A stretch of 64,000 bases of DNA from Natrialba asiatica DSM 12278 (GCF_000337555.1 NZ_AOIO01000020.1:1-64000), one strand, 5' to 3'; shown: positions 42,446-50,836, counted from the first letter of the stretch. Numbers and translations: made by a program. Notes: generated by a model not told the origin, from the sequence alone.

Positions 42446-43999
42446 TCAGCCCATCTTCGGAACGCCGCCCAGATTCACCTTCACCGTCTTCACCTGCGAG
42501 TATTCCGCGAGCGCCTCTTCGGCGAGTTCACGTCCCGTCCCGCTTTCCTTGTAGCCGCCGTGGGGTGCCGGATCGAAGAGGTCGTTGTAGGTGTTGATCC
42601 AGACCGTCCCCGCCTCGAGTTCGGCGGCGAACTCGTGGGCCGTTCGGAGGTCTTCGGTCCAGACGCCCGCGGCGAGGCCGTAGGACGTGTCGTTCGCTCG
42701 TCGAAGGACCTCCTCGGGGTCGCGCCACTCGAAGACGGAGAGTACGGGGCCGAACACCTCCTCGCAGCCGATGCAGTCGTCGTCGCCGACGTCGGTCAAC
42801 ACCGTCGGCCGAACGAAGGGTGCTCCCTCGAGTTCACCTTCGATCCCGCCGGTTCCACCGGCGGCAACCGTCGCGCCCTCGGCGACGGCCGTCTCGACGT
42901 ACTCGCGAACGCGCTCCCGGTGTGCGTGGTCGATCATCGGTCCGACGTCCGTCGCGGGGGCGAGCGGATCGCCGACGACGAGGCCGGCGACGGCATCGCG
43001 AAGGCGTTCGATGAACTCGGCGGCGATGTCTTCGTGGAGGTACAGCCGCGAGCCGGCGGTACACTGCTGGCCGGAGTTGAAGAAGATACTCACGAGCGTC
43101 CCCTCGATCGCCCGCTCGAGATCGGCGTCGGGGAAGACGATGTTCGGACTCTTGCCGCCGAGTTCGAGCGAGGTCGGCGTAATCGTCTGTGCGGCGTTCT
43201 CGAGGGTTGCGACGCCCGCCGCGCGCGAGCCGGTCAGACTCAGTTTGTCGATGTCCTCGTGAGAGGTCATCGCTGCCCCGACCGCGTCGCCGGTACCGGT
43301 GACGACGTTGACGGTCCCCGGCGGCAGCACTCGGTCGCAGATTCGCGCGACCGCGAGGGAGGAAAGCGCGGCTCGCTCGGAGGGCTTGAAGACCACCGCG
43401 TTGCCGGCTGCAAGCGCCGGGCCGAGCTTCCACGCGACGAACATCGCGGGGAAGTTCCACGCGGAGATCGCGCCGACGACGCCGTAGGGCTCCCGGTGCG
43501 TGAAGACGCGTTTTTCGTCCCCCGTCGGGACGACGCGCCCTTCGTCGGTCGAGCGCGCGAGCGCCGCGAAGTGGCGGAACTGCTCGACCAGCACCTCGCA
43601 GTCGACAAACAGCGCGTGGAGGTTCGGCTTCCCGGTCTCGAGGCTGTCGAGTTTCGCGATTTCCGTCGTCCGACCTGCCAGCCGATCGGCGATCTCCCCG
43701 AGTCGGTCGGCCCGTTGTCCGGGCGTGAGCTGTCCCCAGCTCCCCTCGACGGCCGCCCGTGCGGCCTCGACGGCCCGGTCTACGTCCTCGGGAGTGCCGC
43801 GTTGTACGGTCGCGAGTTCAGCGCCCGTCGTCGCGTCGATGGCGACGCCGTCCTCGCCCGTCGCGGCGTCGACCCACTCGCCGGCGATCAGGTGCCCGTA
43901 CCGCTCGCGCGAGACGACCGTCTCGGCCGCGGCCCGGTGGCGTTCGCGGACGGCGTCGCTCACCTCGTAGCGCGCCCGGTCGTAAAACTGCTCCTGCAT
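42446..43999 (-). CDS. NAD(P)-dependent aldehyde dehydrogenase
   Basis: A 517-residue aldehyde dehydrogenase that oxidises an aldehyde to an acid. Seen are the cofactor motifs AWNFPAMFVAWKLGPALAAGN and LTGSRAAGVATLEN, the general base Glu in PTSLELGGKSPNIVF and the catalytic Cys in FFNSGQQCTAGSRL. The C-terminal YGLAAGVWTEDLRTAHEF and YNDLFDPAPHGGYKESGTGRE are typical. Adjacent Zn-alcohol dehydrogenase and R2lox-type oxidase suggest a chain oxidising an alcohol or hydrocarbon-derived aldehyde. The N-terminal ATG is at 43999. Confidence 0.92.
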   Translation of the reverse strand: MQEQFYDRARYEVSDAVRERHRAAAETVVSRERYGHLIAGEWVDAATGEDGVAIDATTGAELATVQRGTPEDVDRAVEAARAAVEGSWGQLTPGQRADRLGEIADRLAGRTTEIAKLDSLETGKPNLHALFVDCEVLVEQFRHFAALARSTDEGRVVPTGDEKRVFTHREPYGVVGAISAWNFPAMFVAWKLGPALAAGNAVVFKPSERAALSSLAVARICDRVLPPGTVNVVTGTGDAVGAAMTSHEDIDKLSLTGSRAAGVATLENAAQTITPTSLELGGKSPNIVFPDADLERAIEGTLVSIFFNSGQQCTAGSRLYLHEDIAAEFIERLRDAVAGLVVGDPLAPATDVGPMIDHAHRERVREYVETAVAEGATVAAGGTGGIEGELEGAPFVRPTVLTDVGDDDCIGCEEVFGPVLSVFEWRDPEEVLRRANDTSYGLAAGVWTEDLRTAHEFAAELEAGTVWINTYNDLFDPAPHGGYKESGTGRELAEEALAEYSQVKTVKVNLGGVPKMG

Positions 44000-44234
44000 C
44001 GACGATCACCGGCCCTCCGGCGCGCGGCGGCCGCGGATCGGTGCCGGTTCGAGCGCGACGATTGCCCAGCGTTCGGTTCGTGGTGGCTGTGTGTGAATCA
44101 CATGCATCTATGGACAAGCCATCGTCGCTCCCGCTCGTCAGCGTGATCCCTCGGAAACGCGGGGCTCTTTAAACGGGAAGCGACCGCCTCACCGGATCGC
44201 ATGCCCAACGCGACAGCGGTCGGCGACAGACGGC

Positions 44235-44540
44235 TCACAGCGCGTCGAGACCGAGTAGTTCGTTCTGGACGCGCTCGCCCACCCGAATCTCACAGTCCGC
44301 TCGCGGGGACGAACAACACAGCAGCACGTAGCCGTCGGCCTCCTGGTCCGGCGTGAGCGCCGTCCCGCCACCGTCGAGGTCCCCCGCGAGCAGTTCGCCG
44401 GCACACGAGGTACACATGCCGTTCCGACAGGAGTGGGGCAGTTCGAGTCCGGCTCGCTCGGCCGCGTCGAGGACGAACTCGTCGGGGGCGACCTCGATCG
44501 TCTCCGTCCCGTCCTCGAAGTAAAACGTGATCTCGTACAT
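44235..44540 (-). CDS. Plant-type [2Fe-2S] ferredoxin
   Basis: A 101-residue ferredoxin with the Cys pattern HSCRNGMCTSCAG (C-x4-C-x2-C) near residue 38 and the fourth Cys in LLCCSS near residue 75. It has no long haloarchaeal insertion, so it is a short dedicated ferredoxin rather than the abundant halophilic one. It is the third gene of the operon R2lox - small acidic protein - ferredoxin with a 6-nt gap and is the obvious electron donor for the R2lox protein. Confidence 0.9.
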   Translation of the reverse strand: MYEITFYFEDGTETIEVAPDEFVLDAAERAGLELPHSCRNGMCTSCAGELLAGDLDGGGTALTPDQEADGYVLLCCSSPRADCEIRVGERVQNELLGLDAL

Positions 44541-44546
44541 CTCCGT

Positions 44547-44903
44547 TTAGATCCGCTGGCGAAGCTCGTACAGTTCCAGCGCCTCCAGGCGCGGATCGCC
44601 GGTCCCCACCTCGTCGTGATCGAGACTGGTGCCGCTGATACTCTCGTTGAACGAGGTGCTGACGCCCTCGTCCTCGAACGTCGAATCCATGATGTAGGCG
44701 ACGTTCTCGCGGACCTCGTCGGCGCTCTGGCCGAGTTCGGCGGCGGCGTCCTCGATCGCCTCGGCAACCTCCTCCTCCGTAGCGGTGAACTCGGCTCCGC
44801 GCGCGAGTTCGGTTAGTTCGGTCGGTTCGGTGTCCGCGTCGGTCGCAGTGGCGGTGTCGGCTGGCGCATCAGTCGCGTTCGTGGGGTCCGCGTTGTCCGT
44901 CAT
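44547..44903 (-). CDS. Small acidic protein between R2lox and its ferredoxin
   Basis: A 118-residue acidic protein. The N-terminal 30 residues are an Asp/Thr/Ala-rich disordered stretch. The middle is helical (EEEVAEAIEDAAAELGQSADEVRENVAYIMDSTFEDEG) and the C-terminus LEALELYELRQRI. I do not recognise a domain. It lies 1 nt from the R2lox stop and 6 nt from the ferredoxin start, so it may be an accessory subunit or assembly factor. That is inference from operon position. Confidence 0.8.
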   Translation of the reverse strand: MTDNADPTNATDAPADTATATDADTEPTELTELARGAEFTATEEEVAEAIEDAAAELGQSADEVRENVAYIMDSTFEDEGVSTSFNESISGTSLDHDEVGTGDPRLEALELYELRQRI

Positions 44904-44904
44904 A

Positions 44905-45963
44905 TTATCGCCCTCCGTCGGCCGCGGCTTCGACGCCGCGCTTTCGCTGGTACAGGTCCCGATACGTCCGAACCGCGTCGTCGATGTCCCTCTCGAGACA
45001 CTCCTGGTGGCGGTCGGCGACGCGGCCGACGACGGTCCGGTGGTCCATGTCGAGATCGAGCGCTTCGTTGAACTGGCCGTCGATGAGGTGTCCGACCCGC
45101 ATCAGGAGGTCGTTAAAGTTGATTTCGAGCGGATCGTCGACGGCGTCCGTGAACATGTAGCCGAAGTCCGCGACCGCCGGGACGTTCTCGTACAGAACGT
45201 CGACGATCGCCTGGCTGACTCCCTGGAACTCGGGTTCCCCGGCGCGTTCCTTCGCGATGAGTTCGGAGAGCGCTTCGACGCCGTGGGTCATGTGTCGTCC
45301 CTCGTCGGTGCTGATGAACTTGAACCCGTGATTCAAAAGCGGTAGCGGCGCGTTCCGGGAGAGTTTGTTGATCGAGTAGAAGCCGCCGCGAGCGAGCAGT
45401 CCCTCGACGATCATGTGGTAGACCGTCAGCGCCTTCGCGATGTCGACCGGGTCCCTCGAGTGGGCGGCCCTGGCCGTGAGTTGGCCCTGCCGATCGAAGA
45501 TTTCGCCGAGGCCGGTCGCCTGGACGATCGGGATCCGAGCGCCGCCGCGTTTCGGGTTGAGGTCGGCGAACACGTCCTGCTCGCCCATCACCTCGTGCAT
45601 GTACACGTCGAGGAACTGCGTGTGCTTGTGCTCGGTCAGGGTGAACATCGTCATGTACATCTCCATCTCCTCGTTGTCGTCGAAACACGGCGCGCCCGCG
45701 ATGCGCTGGAGGTGGTGACTCGCATCCTCGCCGACGGCGAACTCGCCGTCAAGGAATCCCGACAGCAGGTATCGAATCTGCTTTCGCTCGCCGGGTTCGA
45801 GCGATTCCCAAATCGCTCGGTCCTCCTCGAAGCCGACCTCGTCGAACAGTTTTTCGACGTTCCACGTCCCGAGCTCGACCCCCTTCTGGAAGAGGTCGTA
45901 CCACTTACTCGAGGTATCGATCCGTTCGGCCTGGAATCCTGACTGTGTGGTAGATTGTGACAC
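44905..45963 (-). CDS. R2lox-type ferritin-like metal oxidase (R2-like ligand-binding oxidase)
   Basis: A 352-residue protein of the ribonucleotide-reductase R2 fold. Metal ligands can be placed as E74, E111, H114, E187, E221 and H224. V77 and Y182 then match, by spacing from E74 (+3) and E187 (-5), the Val-Tyr pair that forms the ether cross-link in R2lox. So it is an R2lox rather than a true ribonucleotide-reductase subunit; no large subunit is near. R2lox proteins hold a Mn/Fe centre and bind a long-chain lipid. The reaction is unknown. It is the first gene of a three-gene operon with a small acidic protein and a ferredoxin. Confidence 0.87.
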   Translation of the reverse strand: MSQSTTQSGFQAERIDTSSKWYDLFQKGVELGTWNVEKLFDEVGFEEDRAIWESLEPGERKQIRYLLSGFLDGEFAVGEDASHHLQRIAGAPCFDDNEEMEMYMTMFTLTEHKHTQFLDVYMHEVMGEQDVFADLNPKRGGARIPIVQATGLGEIFDRQGQLTARAAHSRDPVDIAKALTVYHMIVEGLLARGGFYSINKLSRNAPLPLLNHGFKFISTDEGRHMTHGVEALSELIAKERAGEPEFQGVSQAIVDVLYENVPAVADFGYMFTDAVDDPLEINFNDLLMRVGHLIDGQFNEALDLDMDHRTVVGRVADRHQECLERDIDDAVRTYRDLYQRKRGVEAAADGGR

Positions 45964-46153
45964 AGGAACGCTTCGCCGCAGTTACCAATGAGCGTACCCG
46001 CTCGAATACGCGGGAGTTGAAGTCCTTCCGCTCGCGTTTCTCTCGTCCGCCTCCGTCCGGCCGGGCGAGCGGTTGTCACTCGCGTGGTAAGGGTTATGCG
46101 AGCCAAGAGCCCGCGCGGGACACACGACGGCGTGATCCACCGCGGCCCGCCGC

Positions 46154-46870
46154 TCAGAACAGGTGCCGCGCGTCGGTCTCGCCGGCGACATCACCCATCG
46201 CCGCCGCCGCATCCCCGTAGTGAAGCACTCGCGTCACGTCCCCGTCGAGCGCCATCTCGTTCGACATCACCGACTCGATCACGTCGGCACCCTCGACGAG
46301 TTCGGACCAGGTCTCGTAGGGCGCTTCGAGTTCGAATCCCGGATCGCGAGCCGACGGATCGGCGACGAGTTCCGCTCGCTCGCAGTCGCCGTCTTCGAGC
46401 GCGAGATGGGCGTACACCGTCGATCCGTCGACGACGTACGCCTCCAGTTGTGCGAGCAGTGACTCGAGGTCGCCCCGAATATGCGTCTCGAGCGCCGGCC
46501 AGACGACGGTCGGCACGTCGGCGAGCGCGACGGTCGAGAGTGCCCGTCGGAATCGAACTCGTTCGTCGTCGTCGTTGCCGTCGCCGTCGGCGGCGGCGAA
46601 TCGCTCGTCGAAGGCCGGCGTCGCCGTCTCCCGTAACCGATCGAACTCGGTGGCGGAGAGCGCGTCGATCCGGTCGAATAGCTCGGCGGTCAACGCGTCG
46701 GGAAGGTCGCCGAGCGTCGTCTCTTCGAGGGGAAGGTGCGTCAGGACGAAGCGGAAGTCGCCGTCGAAACCGACGCCCCAGCCCTCGCTCGCCGCCGCGT
46801 ACGCGTCGTCTTCGGCGAGGTTCCTGCGGTAGCTCTCGAGCCATTCTTCGGACGGAAACCAGTCGGCCAT
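46154..46870 (-). CDS. SCP2-like (sterol-carrier-fold) acidic protein, paralogue 1
   Basis: A 238-residue protein starting MADWFPSEEWLESYRRNL. It has GWGVGFDGDFRFVL, an alpha-helical middle with a Gly/Asp/Asn-rich insertion near 95 and DGDCERAELVADPSARDPGFELEAPYETWSELVEGADVIESVMSNEMALDGDV, an SCP2-type lipid-binding pattern. A clear paralogue is encoded head to head at 47093-47866. Members bind acyl or sterol-like ligands. The exact ligand is unknown; the lipid-oxidation neighbourhood suggests carriage of an acyl or hydrocarbon compound. Confidence 0.75.
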   Translation of the reverse strand: MADWFPSEEWLESYRRNLAEDDAYAAASEGWGVGFDGDFRFVLTHLPLEETTLGDLPDALTAELFDRIDALSATEFDRLRETATPAFDERFAAADGDGNDDDERVRFRRALSTVALADVPTVVWPALETHIRGDLESLLAQLEAYVVDGSTVYAHLALEDGDCERAELVADPSARDPGFELEAPYETWSELVEGADVIESVMSNEMALDGDVTRVLHYGDAAAAMGDVAGETDARHLF

Positions 46871-46920
46871 GCGTGTACGCACTGCAGTCGATCGCTTCAG
46901 CGTTCGTCCGCGAATCCGAG

Positions 46921-46933
46921 GGAGTATATATCG
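46921..46933 (-). promoter_or_regulatory. TATA-like element of SCP2-like paralogue 1
   Basis: On the minus strand, CGATATATACTCC, about 50 nt before the ATG at 46870, predicts a start near 46900 and a short leader. Confidence 0.35.
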
Positions 46934-46970
46934 GTCCCCCGGGAGCGACTGACGAGAGTAACGAACTGAT

Positions 46971-47018
46971 GTACGGACTGACAGGAGCAGCGAACGGAGT
47001 GTACGGACTGGCAGGCGC
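46971..47018. repeat. 18-bp direct repeat in the divergent promoter region of two SCP2-like genes
   Basis: GTACGGACTGACAGGAGC at 46971-46988 and GTACGGACTGGCAGGCGC at 47001-47018 differ at 2 positions and lie exactly 30 bp apart, about three turns of the helix. They lie upstream of the TATA elements of both divergent genes, so they may be shared operator or activator sites. Confidence 0.55.
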
Positions 47019-47092
47019 GCAAACGAAGTTTACGGCCACCGCCCGTGATAAACCCCCTCGTATACCCGGAGAAATCACAACAAGAGTTCACA

Positions 47093-47866
47093 ATGAGCAC
47101 AGTTCTAGATCGGGTCCACCGCGGCCCGGAAACCCAGATGAGCACGCAACAACGCCGACCGATCGAACAGTACTTCCCGACGGAGCCGTGGCTCGAGCAG
47201 TACCGCGCGGCGATCGACGAAAACGACGCCTACGCCGACCACTCGGCCGGGTGGGGCGTCGACTTCGACGGCTCGTTCGTCTTCCAGATCGAGGCCGTTC
47301 CGCTCGACTCCACGACGGTCGCCGACCTCCCGTCCGAACTCGTCGAGTCGGTCGAAGACGACCTCTCCGCGCTCTCCGACGACCGACTCGAAGCGGTTCT
47401 CGAACAAGCGCCGGCGGGTGCCCGAGAGCGCATCGAGTCCCGCAACGGTTCGCTCGAGGAGCGCGTTACCGCCGAGGTTCGAGGGACGACCATGGCGGCG
47501 CTTCCCGATCGTACCTGGCCGGCGCTCCGGACGGAACTGCCGGCCAACCTCGACGAACTGATACCCCAACTCGAGGAGAACGTGGCCGACGACGGCACGA
47601 TCTACGCGTATCTCGAACTCTACGACGGCGAGTGCGAATCGGTGGATACGATGCTCGACCTCGACGACCGAGAGCACGGCTTTCGACTCATCGGCGACTA
47701 CGACACCTGGACCGACCTCGTCCGCGGCGAGGGCGACGTCATCAACATGCTGATGTCCGGCGAGTTCGAGATCGACGGCGACATGCAGAAGATCCTGCAG
47801 TACTCCGACGCGGCGGTCGATCTCGCGGAGATCGCCGCCGACGTCGACACGCGATTCATCTTCTGA
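47093..47866 (+). CDS. SCP2-like acidic protein, paralogue 2
   Basis: A 257-residue protein related to the divergent gene at 46154-46870: YFPTEPWLEQYRAAIDENDAY matches WFPSEEWLESYRRNLAEDDAY, and both end in TD-R-LF or -TRFIF. The SCP2-type region includes YDGECESVDTMLDLDDREHGFRLIGDYDTWTDLV. The start at 47093 follows a TATA-like CGTATACC at 47056-47063; a later ATG at 47138 (MSTQQRRPIEQYF) would match the paralogue length more closely. Function as carrier or chaperone of hydrophobic substrate is inferred. Confidence 0.75.
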   Translation: MSTVLDRVHRGPETQMSTQQRRPIEQYFPTEPWLEQYRAAIDENDAYADHSAGWGVDFDGSFVFQIEAVPLDSTTVADLPSELVESVEDDLSALSDDRLEAVLEQAPAGARERIESRNGSLEERVTAEVRGTTMAALPDRTWPALRTELPANLDELIPQLEENVADDGTIYAYLELYDGECESVDTMLDLDDREHGFRLIGDYDTWTDLVRGEGDVINMLMSGEFEIDGDMQKILQYSDAAVDLAEIAADVDTRFIF

Positions 47867-47888
47867 GCCGGAGACGCGCCTCGTGCGT

Positions 47889-48539
47889 TCAGGACTCGAG
47901 AATCAGTCCGTACACCAGCCCGAGCGTCCCCCCGTAAATCGCCCACGCGAGGACGCCGACGACGCCGGCGACTGTGACGTTCGAAAACGGCGTCGAGGCG
48001 CCCATCGCGACCGGGAGCCAGCCCGGGACGAGGAACAGGGAACTGACCGCACCCACGACGATCCCGTATCCGTTCCCGAGCGCGAACGTGGTCGTCGCGA
48101 GTGCGGACCGCTTGAGAAGCGGCGTGAGGAGCCGCCGAAGGGACTCGTTGCGGCTCGAGAGCGCCATCACCGTCCCGACGAACGAATCGATCGACCGCGA
48201 GACGACCAGGCTAAACGGGAGCGCGAACAGCACGCCCAGCGCGAACATCGCGAGCCAGCCGCCGTCTAACGTCGGCGATCCGAAGCCCCCGCCGATGCGT
48301 CTGATCGCGTCGGTATCGTACAGTTGGAGCACCAGCGCCGCCTGAAACCCGCCCGCGAGGCCACCCGCAACGGCGGCCTCGATCTCCCGCACGCTGCACT
48401 CGAGGGATGCGAGCCACTCGTCGACCGAGTTCAGGACGATCCGAAACGGCGGCGCATCGGTGTCGGCGGTTGGGGTGGTCGTCTCGGCGTCGGAATTCGA
48501 ACCGGCGTCGTGATCGGCGCTGGTGTCTCCATCTGCCAT
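47889..48539 (-). CDS. Multi-pass membrane protein of unknown function
   Basis: A 216-residue protein with an acidic, Asp/Thr-rich N-terminal tail and five to six hydrophobic segments, some glycine-rich (GGFQAALVLQL, GVLAWAIYGGTLGLVYGLIL). No catalytic or transport signature is recognised. It converges with the SCP2-like paralogue 2 at 22 bp. The start at MADGDTSADHDAG is the first reasonable ATG. Confidence 0.75.
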   Translation of the reverse strand: MADGDTSADHDAGSNSDAETTTPTADTDAPPFRIVLNSVDEWLASLECSVREIEAAVAGGLAGGFQAALVLQLYDTDAIRRIGGGFGSPTLDGGWLAMFALGVLFALPFSLVVSRSIDSFVGTVMALSSRNESLRRLLTPLLKRSALATTTFALGNGYGIVVGAVSSLFLVPGWLPVAMGASTPFSNVTVAGVVGVLAWAIYGGTLGLVYGLILES

Positions 48540-48741
48540 ACCCTGCTATCGAGTTCGGTGGTACCGTGCCTCAGTATTGTTCCGCGTATCCGGGGTCGTT
48601 TATACGGTGTAGTCCGATCCTGGATCGGTCCAAAAAGCGCCGATCGGCGGTTCTCACACCGGGACGCCCGAACTGGTTCGATAGCTTGCCGGACGGCTCC
48701 GATCGCACGGGCCGCCGCGAGTGCCGTCCGACGACCGCAAT

Positions 48742-48750
48742 CGTTTACTA
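48742..48750 (+). promoter_or_regulatory. TATA-like element of the PRC-barrel gene
   Basis: GTTTACTAT is centred about 28 nt before the ATG at 48774, as for a leaderless mRNA, and decides this start. Confidence 0.5.
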
Positions 48751-48773
48751 TCGGGATGTGGGCCCGAGAAGGT

Positions 48774-49031
48774 ATGGACGAACTATTCGCACGGGACCTC
48801 GGCGGAAAGACAATCGTCGGAACCGATGGCACCGCGTTCGGCACGCTCCACACCATTACGATCGAACCCAAGTCCGGCGCGCTCCGCGATCTCGTCGTCG
48901 ACCCCGACGACCACTCCCCCTCCTCGATCACGCCCCGCACCGACGACGACCGGCTGCGAATCCCCGTCAGCCGGATCGAGCGAGTCAGCGACCAAATCGT
49001 CGTCGGGACGGACGACGACCGCGGGCGGTGA
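48774..49031 (+). CDS. PRC-barrel domain protein
   Basis: An 85-residue beta-barrel protein: MDELFARDLGGKTIVGTDGTAFGTLHTITIEPKSGALRDLVVDPDD is typical of the PRC-barrel fold, followed by IPVSRIERVSDQIVVG. These domains occur in ribosome maturation factors and photosynthetic reaction centres, and as stand-alone proteins in haloarchaea, where some are linked to cell-division control (CdpB). This one could be a CdpB-like cell division protein, but only by family. It converges with the acyl-CoA dehydrogenase at 20 bp. Confidence 0.75.
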   Translation: MDELFARDLGGKTIVGTDGTAFGTLHTITIEPKSGALRDLVVDPDDHSPSSITPRTDDDRLRIPVSRIERVSDQIVVGTDDDRGR

Positions 49032-49051
49032 ACTCGCGGGATCGGCGACGA

Positions 49052-50257
49052 TCAGTACGCACTCATTCCGGTCAGTTCCTTGCCGACGATGAGCTTCTGG
49101 ATCTCGGTCGTTCCGTCCGGGATCGTCATTACCCGGGCGTCGCGGTAGTACCGCTCCATCCGGTTCTCGAGATCGAGCCCCGCGGCACCGAGAACCTGGA
49201 GCGCGTCGCTCGTCGCTTCGATCGACTGCTCGCAGGCGTAGCCCTTTGCGAGCGACGAGAGCAATCGCGCGTCGGGGTTGCCCTCGACGAGCGCCTCGGC
49301 GGCGCGCCGCGAAAGACCCCTCGAGGCTTCGATCGCCGCCCGAACGTCGTAGAGTTTCTCCTGTACCAACTGATGCTGCGCGATCGGGTCGCCGAACGTC
49401 TCCCGATCCTGGGCGTAGGCGAGCGCGTCGTCGAACGCGGCCTGCATGATCCCGACGGCCATGAACGCCATCCCCGTCCGCATGAACGAGAACATCACGT
49501 TCAACGGCTTGTGCTCGAAGAAGAGTTGACTGACGCTCTCCGGGAACGGCACGATCTCGGAGATGTCGTGGCCGTCGGCGATGGCGTCGCCGAAGATCGT
49601 CGAAAAGCGGTTCTCGACCGGAACGCGAACGTCGTCGAACGTCATGCGGCCGTTCGGGACGCCCTTCCAGCCCAGTTTGTTCATCTCCTCGGTTTCGAAG
49701 TCGGCGTTCGCCCGGTCGACCAGGAACAGGTCCTGAACGTCCTCCGATGCGTCGTGAGCGACGACGAGCGCAACGTCGGCGATCTGGGCGTTACCGACCC
49801 AGACCTTCTCGCCGTTCAGCACGAACGCCTCGCCGTCCTTGCGCGCGACGGTGTTCGGGTGGGCCGTATCGCTGCCGCCTTCGGGTTCGGTCACCGCGAG
49901 ACAGCCGATACACCGGTTCTCTTCGAGTTTCGGCAGCATCGCCTGTCGCGTCTCGTCGGCCGCAAACCGGACGAACAGCGCCGGAAACGACATCTGCAGG
50001 GCGACGTTCAGACTCGGCCAGACGCGGCTGATCTCCTCCGAAGCGATGACGAACCGCCAGACGTCCCCGAAGTATCGGTGGACCGTAGCCGGTGTAAAGC
50101 CGATCCCGAGTTCTTGAAGATCGTCGAGGTAGCCCACGAGTTCGTCCCGGGTCATCGGCCCGTTGCGATCCGCCTCGTCGACGATCGGCTCGATTTCGGT
50201 TTCGAGGTACGTTCGGAGGTCATCGCGAAACGCCGTCTGGTCGTCGGTCAGGCGCAT
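49052..50257 (-). CDS. Acyl-CoA dehydrogenase family protein
   Basis: A 401-residue FAD protein of the acyl-CoA dehydrogenase fold: N-terminal helical domain, CLAVTEPEGGSDTAHPNTVARKDGE around residue 120-145, KVWVGNAQIADVAL, and the C-terminal part with DARVMTIPDGTTEIQKLIVGKEL. In well-known acyl-CoA dehydrogenases the catalytic Glu lies in YEGT; here that position is Asp (PDGT). It starts directly after the SCP2-like stop (TAA-ATG) so they are co-translated. It likely oxidises an acyl-CoA in the lipid-oxidation neighbourhood; chain length unknown. Confidence 0.9.
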   Translation of the reverse strand: MRLTDDQTAFRDDLRTYLETEIEPIVDEADRNGPMTRDELVGYLDDLQELGIGFTPATVHRYFGDVWRFVIASEEISRVWPSLNVALQMSFPALFVRFAADETRQAMLPKLEENRCIGCLAVTEPEGGSDTAHPNTVARKDGEAFVLNGEKVWVGNAQIADVALVVAHDASEDVQDLFLVDRANADFETEEMNKLGWKGVPNGRMTFDDVRVPVENRFSTIFGDAIADGHDISEIVPFPESVSQLFFEHKPLNVMFSFMRTGMAFMAVGIMQAAFDDALAYAQDRETFGDPIAQHQLVQEKLYDVRAAIEASRGLSRRAAEALVEGNPDARLLSSLAKGYACEQSIEATSDALQVLGAAGLDLENRMERYYRDARVMTIPDGTTEIQKLIVGKELTGMSAY

Positions 50258-50836
50258 TTACGACTCCGCGGATGCGGGAACCTGGTCGGACAGCGAGTTC
50301 ATGATCGGTGCGAGGCGGGTGCCTTTGTGGACCGGGCCGTCCATCTGGTACTGCTGTTGCATGAACCCCTGAATCGGATCGACGCGGCCGACGATGAGCC
50401 CGACGAGCGTGTCCGCCGGGCCGGTGATCTCGAGCATCGGGTCGTCGAGCGTGCCCGCCCCGCCGGTCATCGTCTGCTCGGTCCCGTCGACCTCGAGGTG
50501 GCCGGCCATCGGGCAGTCCTCGGCCTCGAAATTGACGGTGATGTCGTCGTCGATGCTTTCTTTCACCTCGGGTGAACTCTCGACGAGGACGTTCATGCCG
50601 GCCCAGAGCAGTTCCTGGAACTGATCCGCGGTCTCGGGGTTCTCGGAGACGAACGATGCGATGTCCATCGTCTCCATCCGCGCTACCACGCGGCCGAACG
50701 TCTCTGGGTGCTCGCGGACGAGATCCTCGGTCTGGCCCTCCATTCGGCCGAGCAGTTCCGGGAGGTCGTCTTCGAGTTCGTCGTCGGATTGCTCGAGCGA
50801 TGCGTCGATGTCCTGAATCAGGTCGGTGTCGGTCAT
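50258..50836 (-). CDS. SCP2-like protein, paired with acyl-CoA dehydrogenase
   Basis: A 192-residue acidic protein: helical N-terminal half (about 1-95), then SPEVKESIDDDITVNFEAEDCPMAGHLEVDGTEQTMTGGAG and the SCP2-type sheet with GPADTLVGLIVGRVDPIQGFMQQQYQMDG. Members bind long-chain acyl groups. The stop codon abuts the acyl-CoA dehydrogenase start, showing a strict pairing. It is a third SCP2-like gene within 5 kb, more distant in sequence from the divergent pair. The start MTDTDLIQDID is chosen at 50836. Confidence 0.8.
   Translation of the reverse strand: MTDTDLIQDIDASLEQSDDELEDDLPELLGRMEGQTEDLVREHPETFGRVVARMETMDIASFVSENPETADQFQELLWAGMNVLVESSPEVKESIDDDITVNFEAEDCPMAGHLEVDGTEQTMTGGAGTLDDPMLEITGPADTLVGLIVGRVDPIQGFMQQQYQMDGPVHKGTRLAPIMNSLSDQVPASAES

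Noticed and set aside
44905-45963. Class I ribonucleotide reductase small subunit
   Set aside because: No large subunit nearby, and the spacing of Val and Tyr to the metal ligands matches R2lox.
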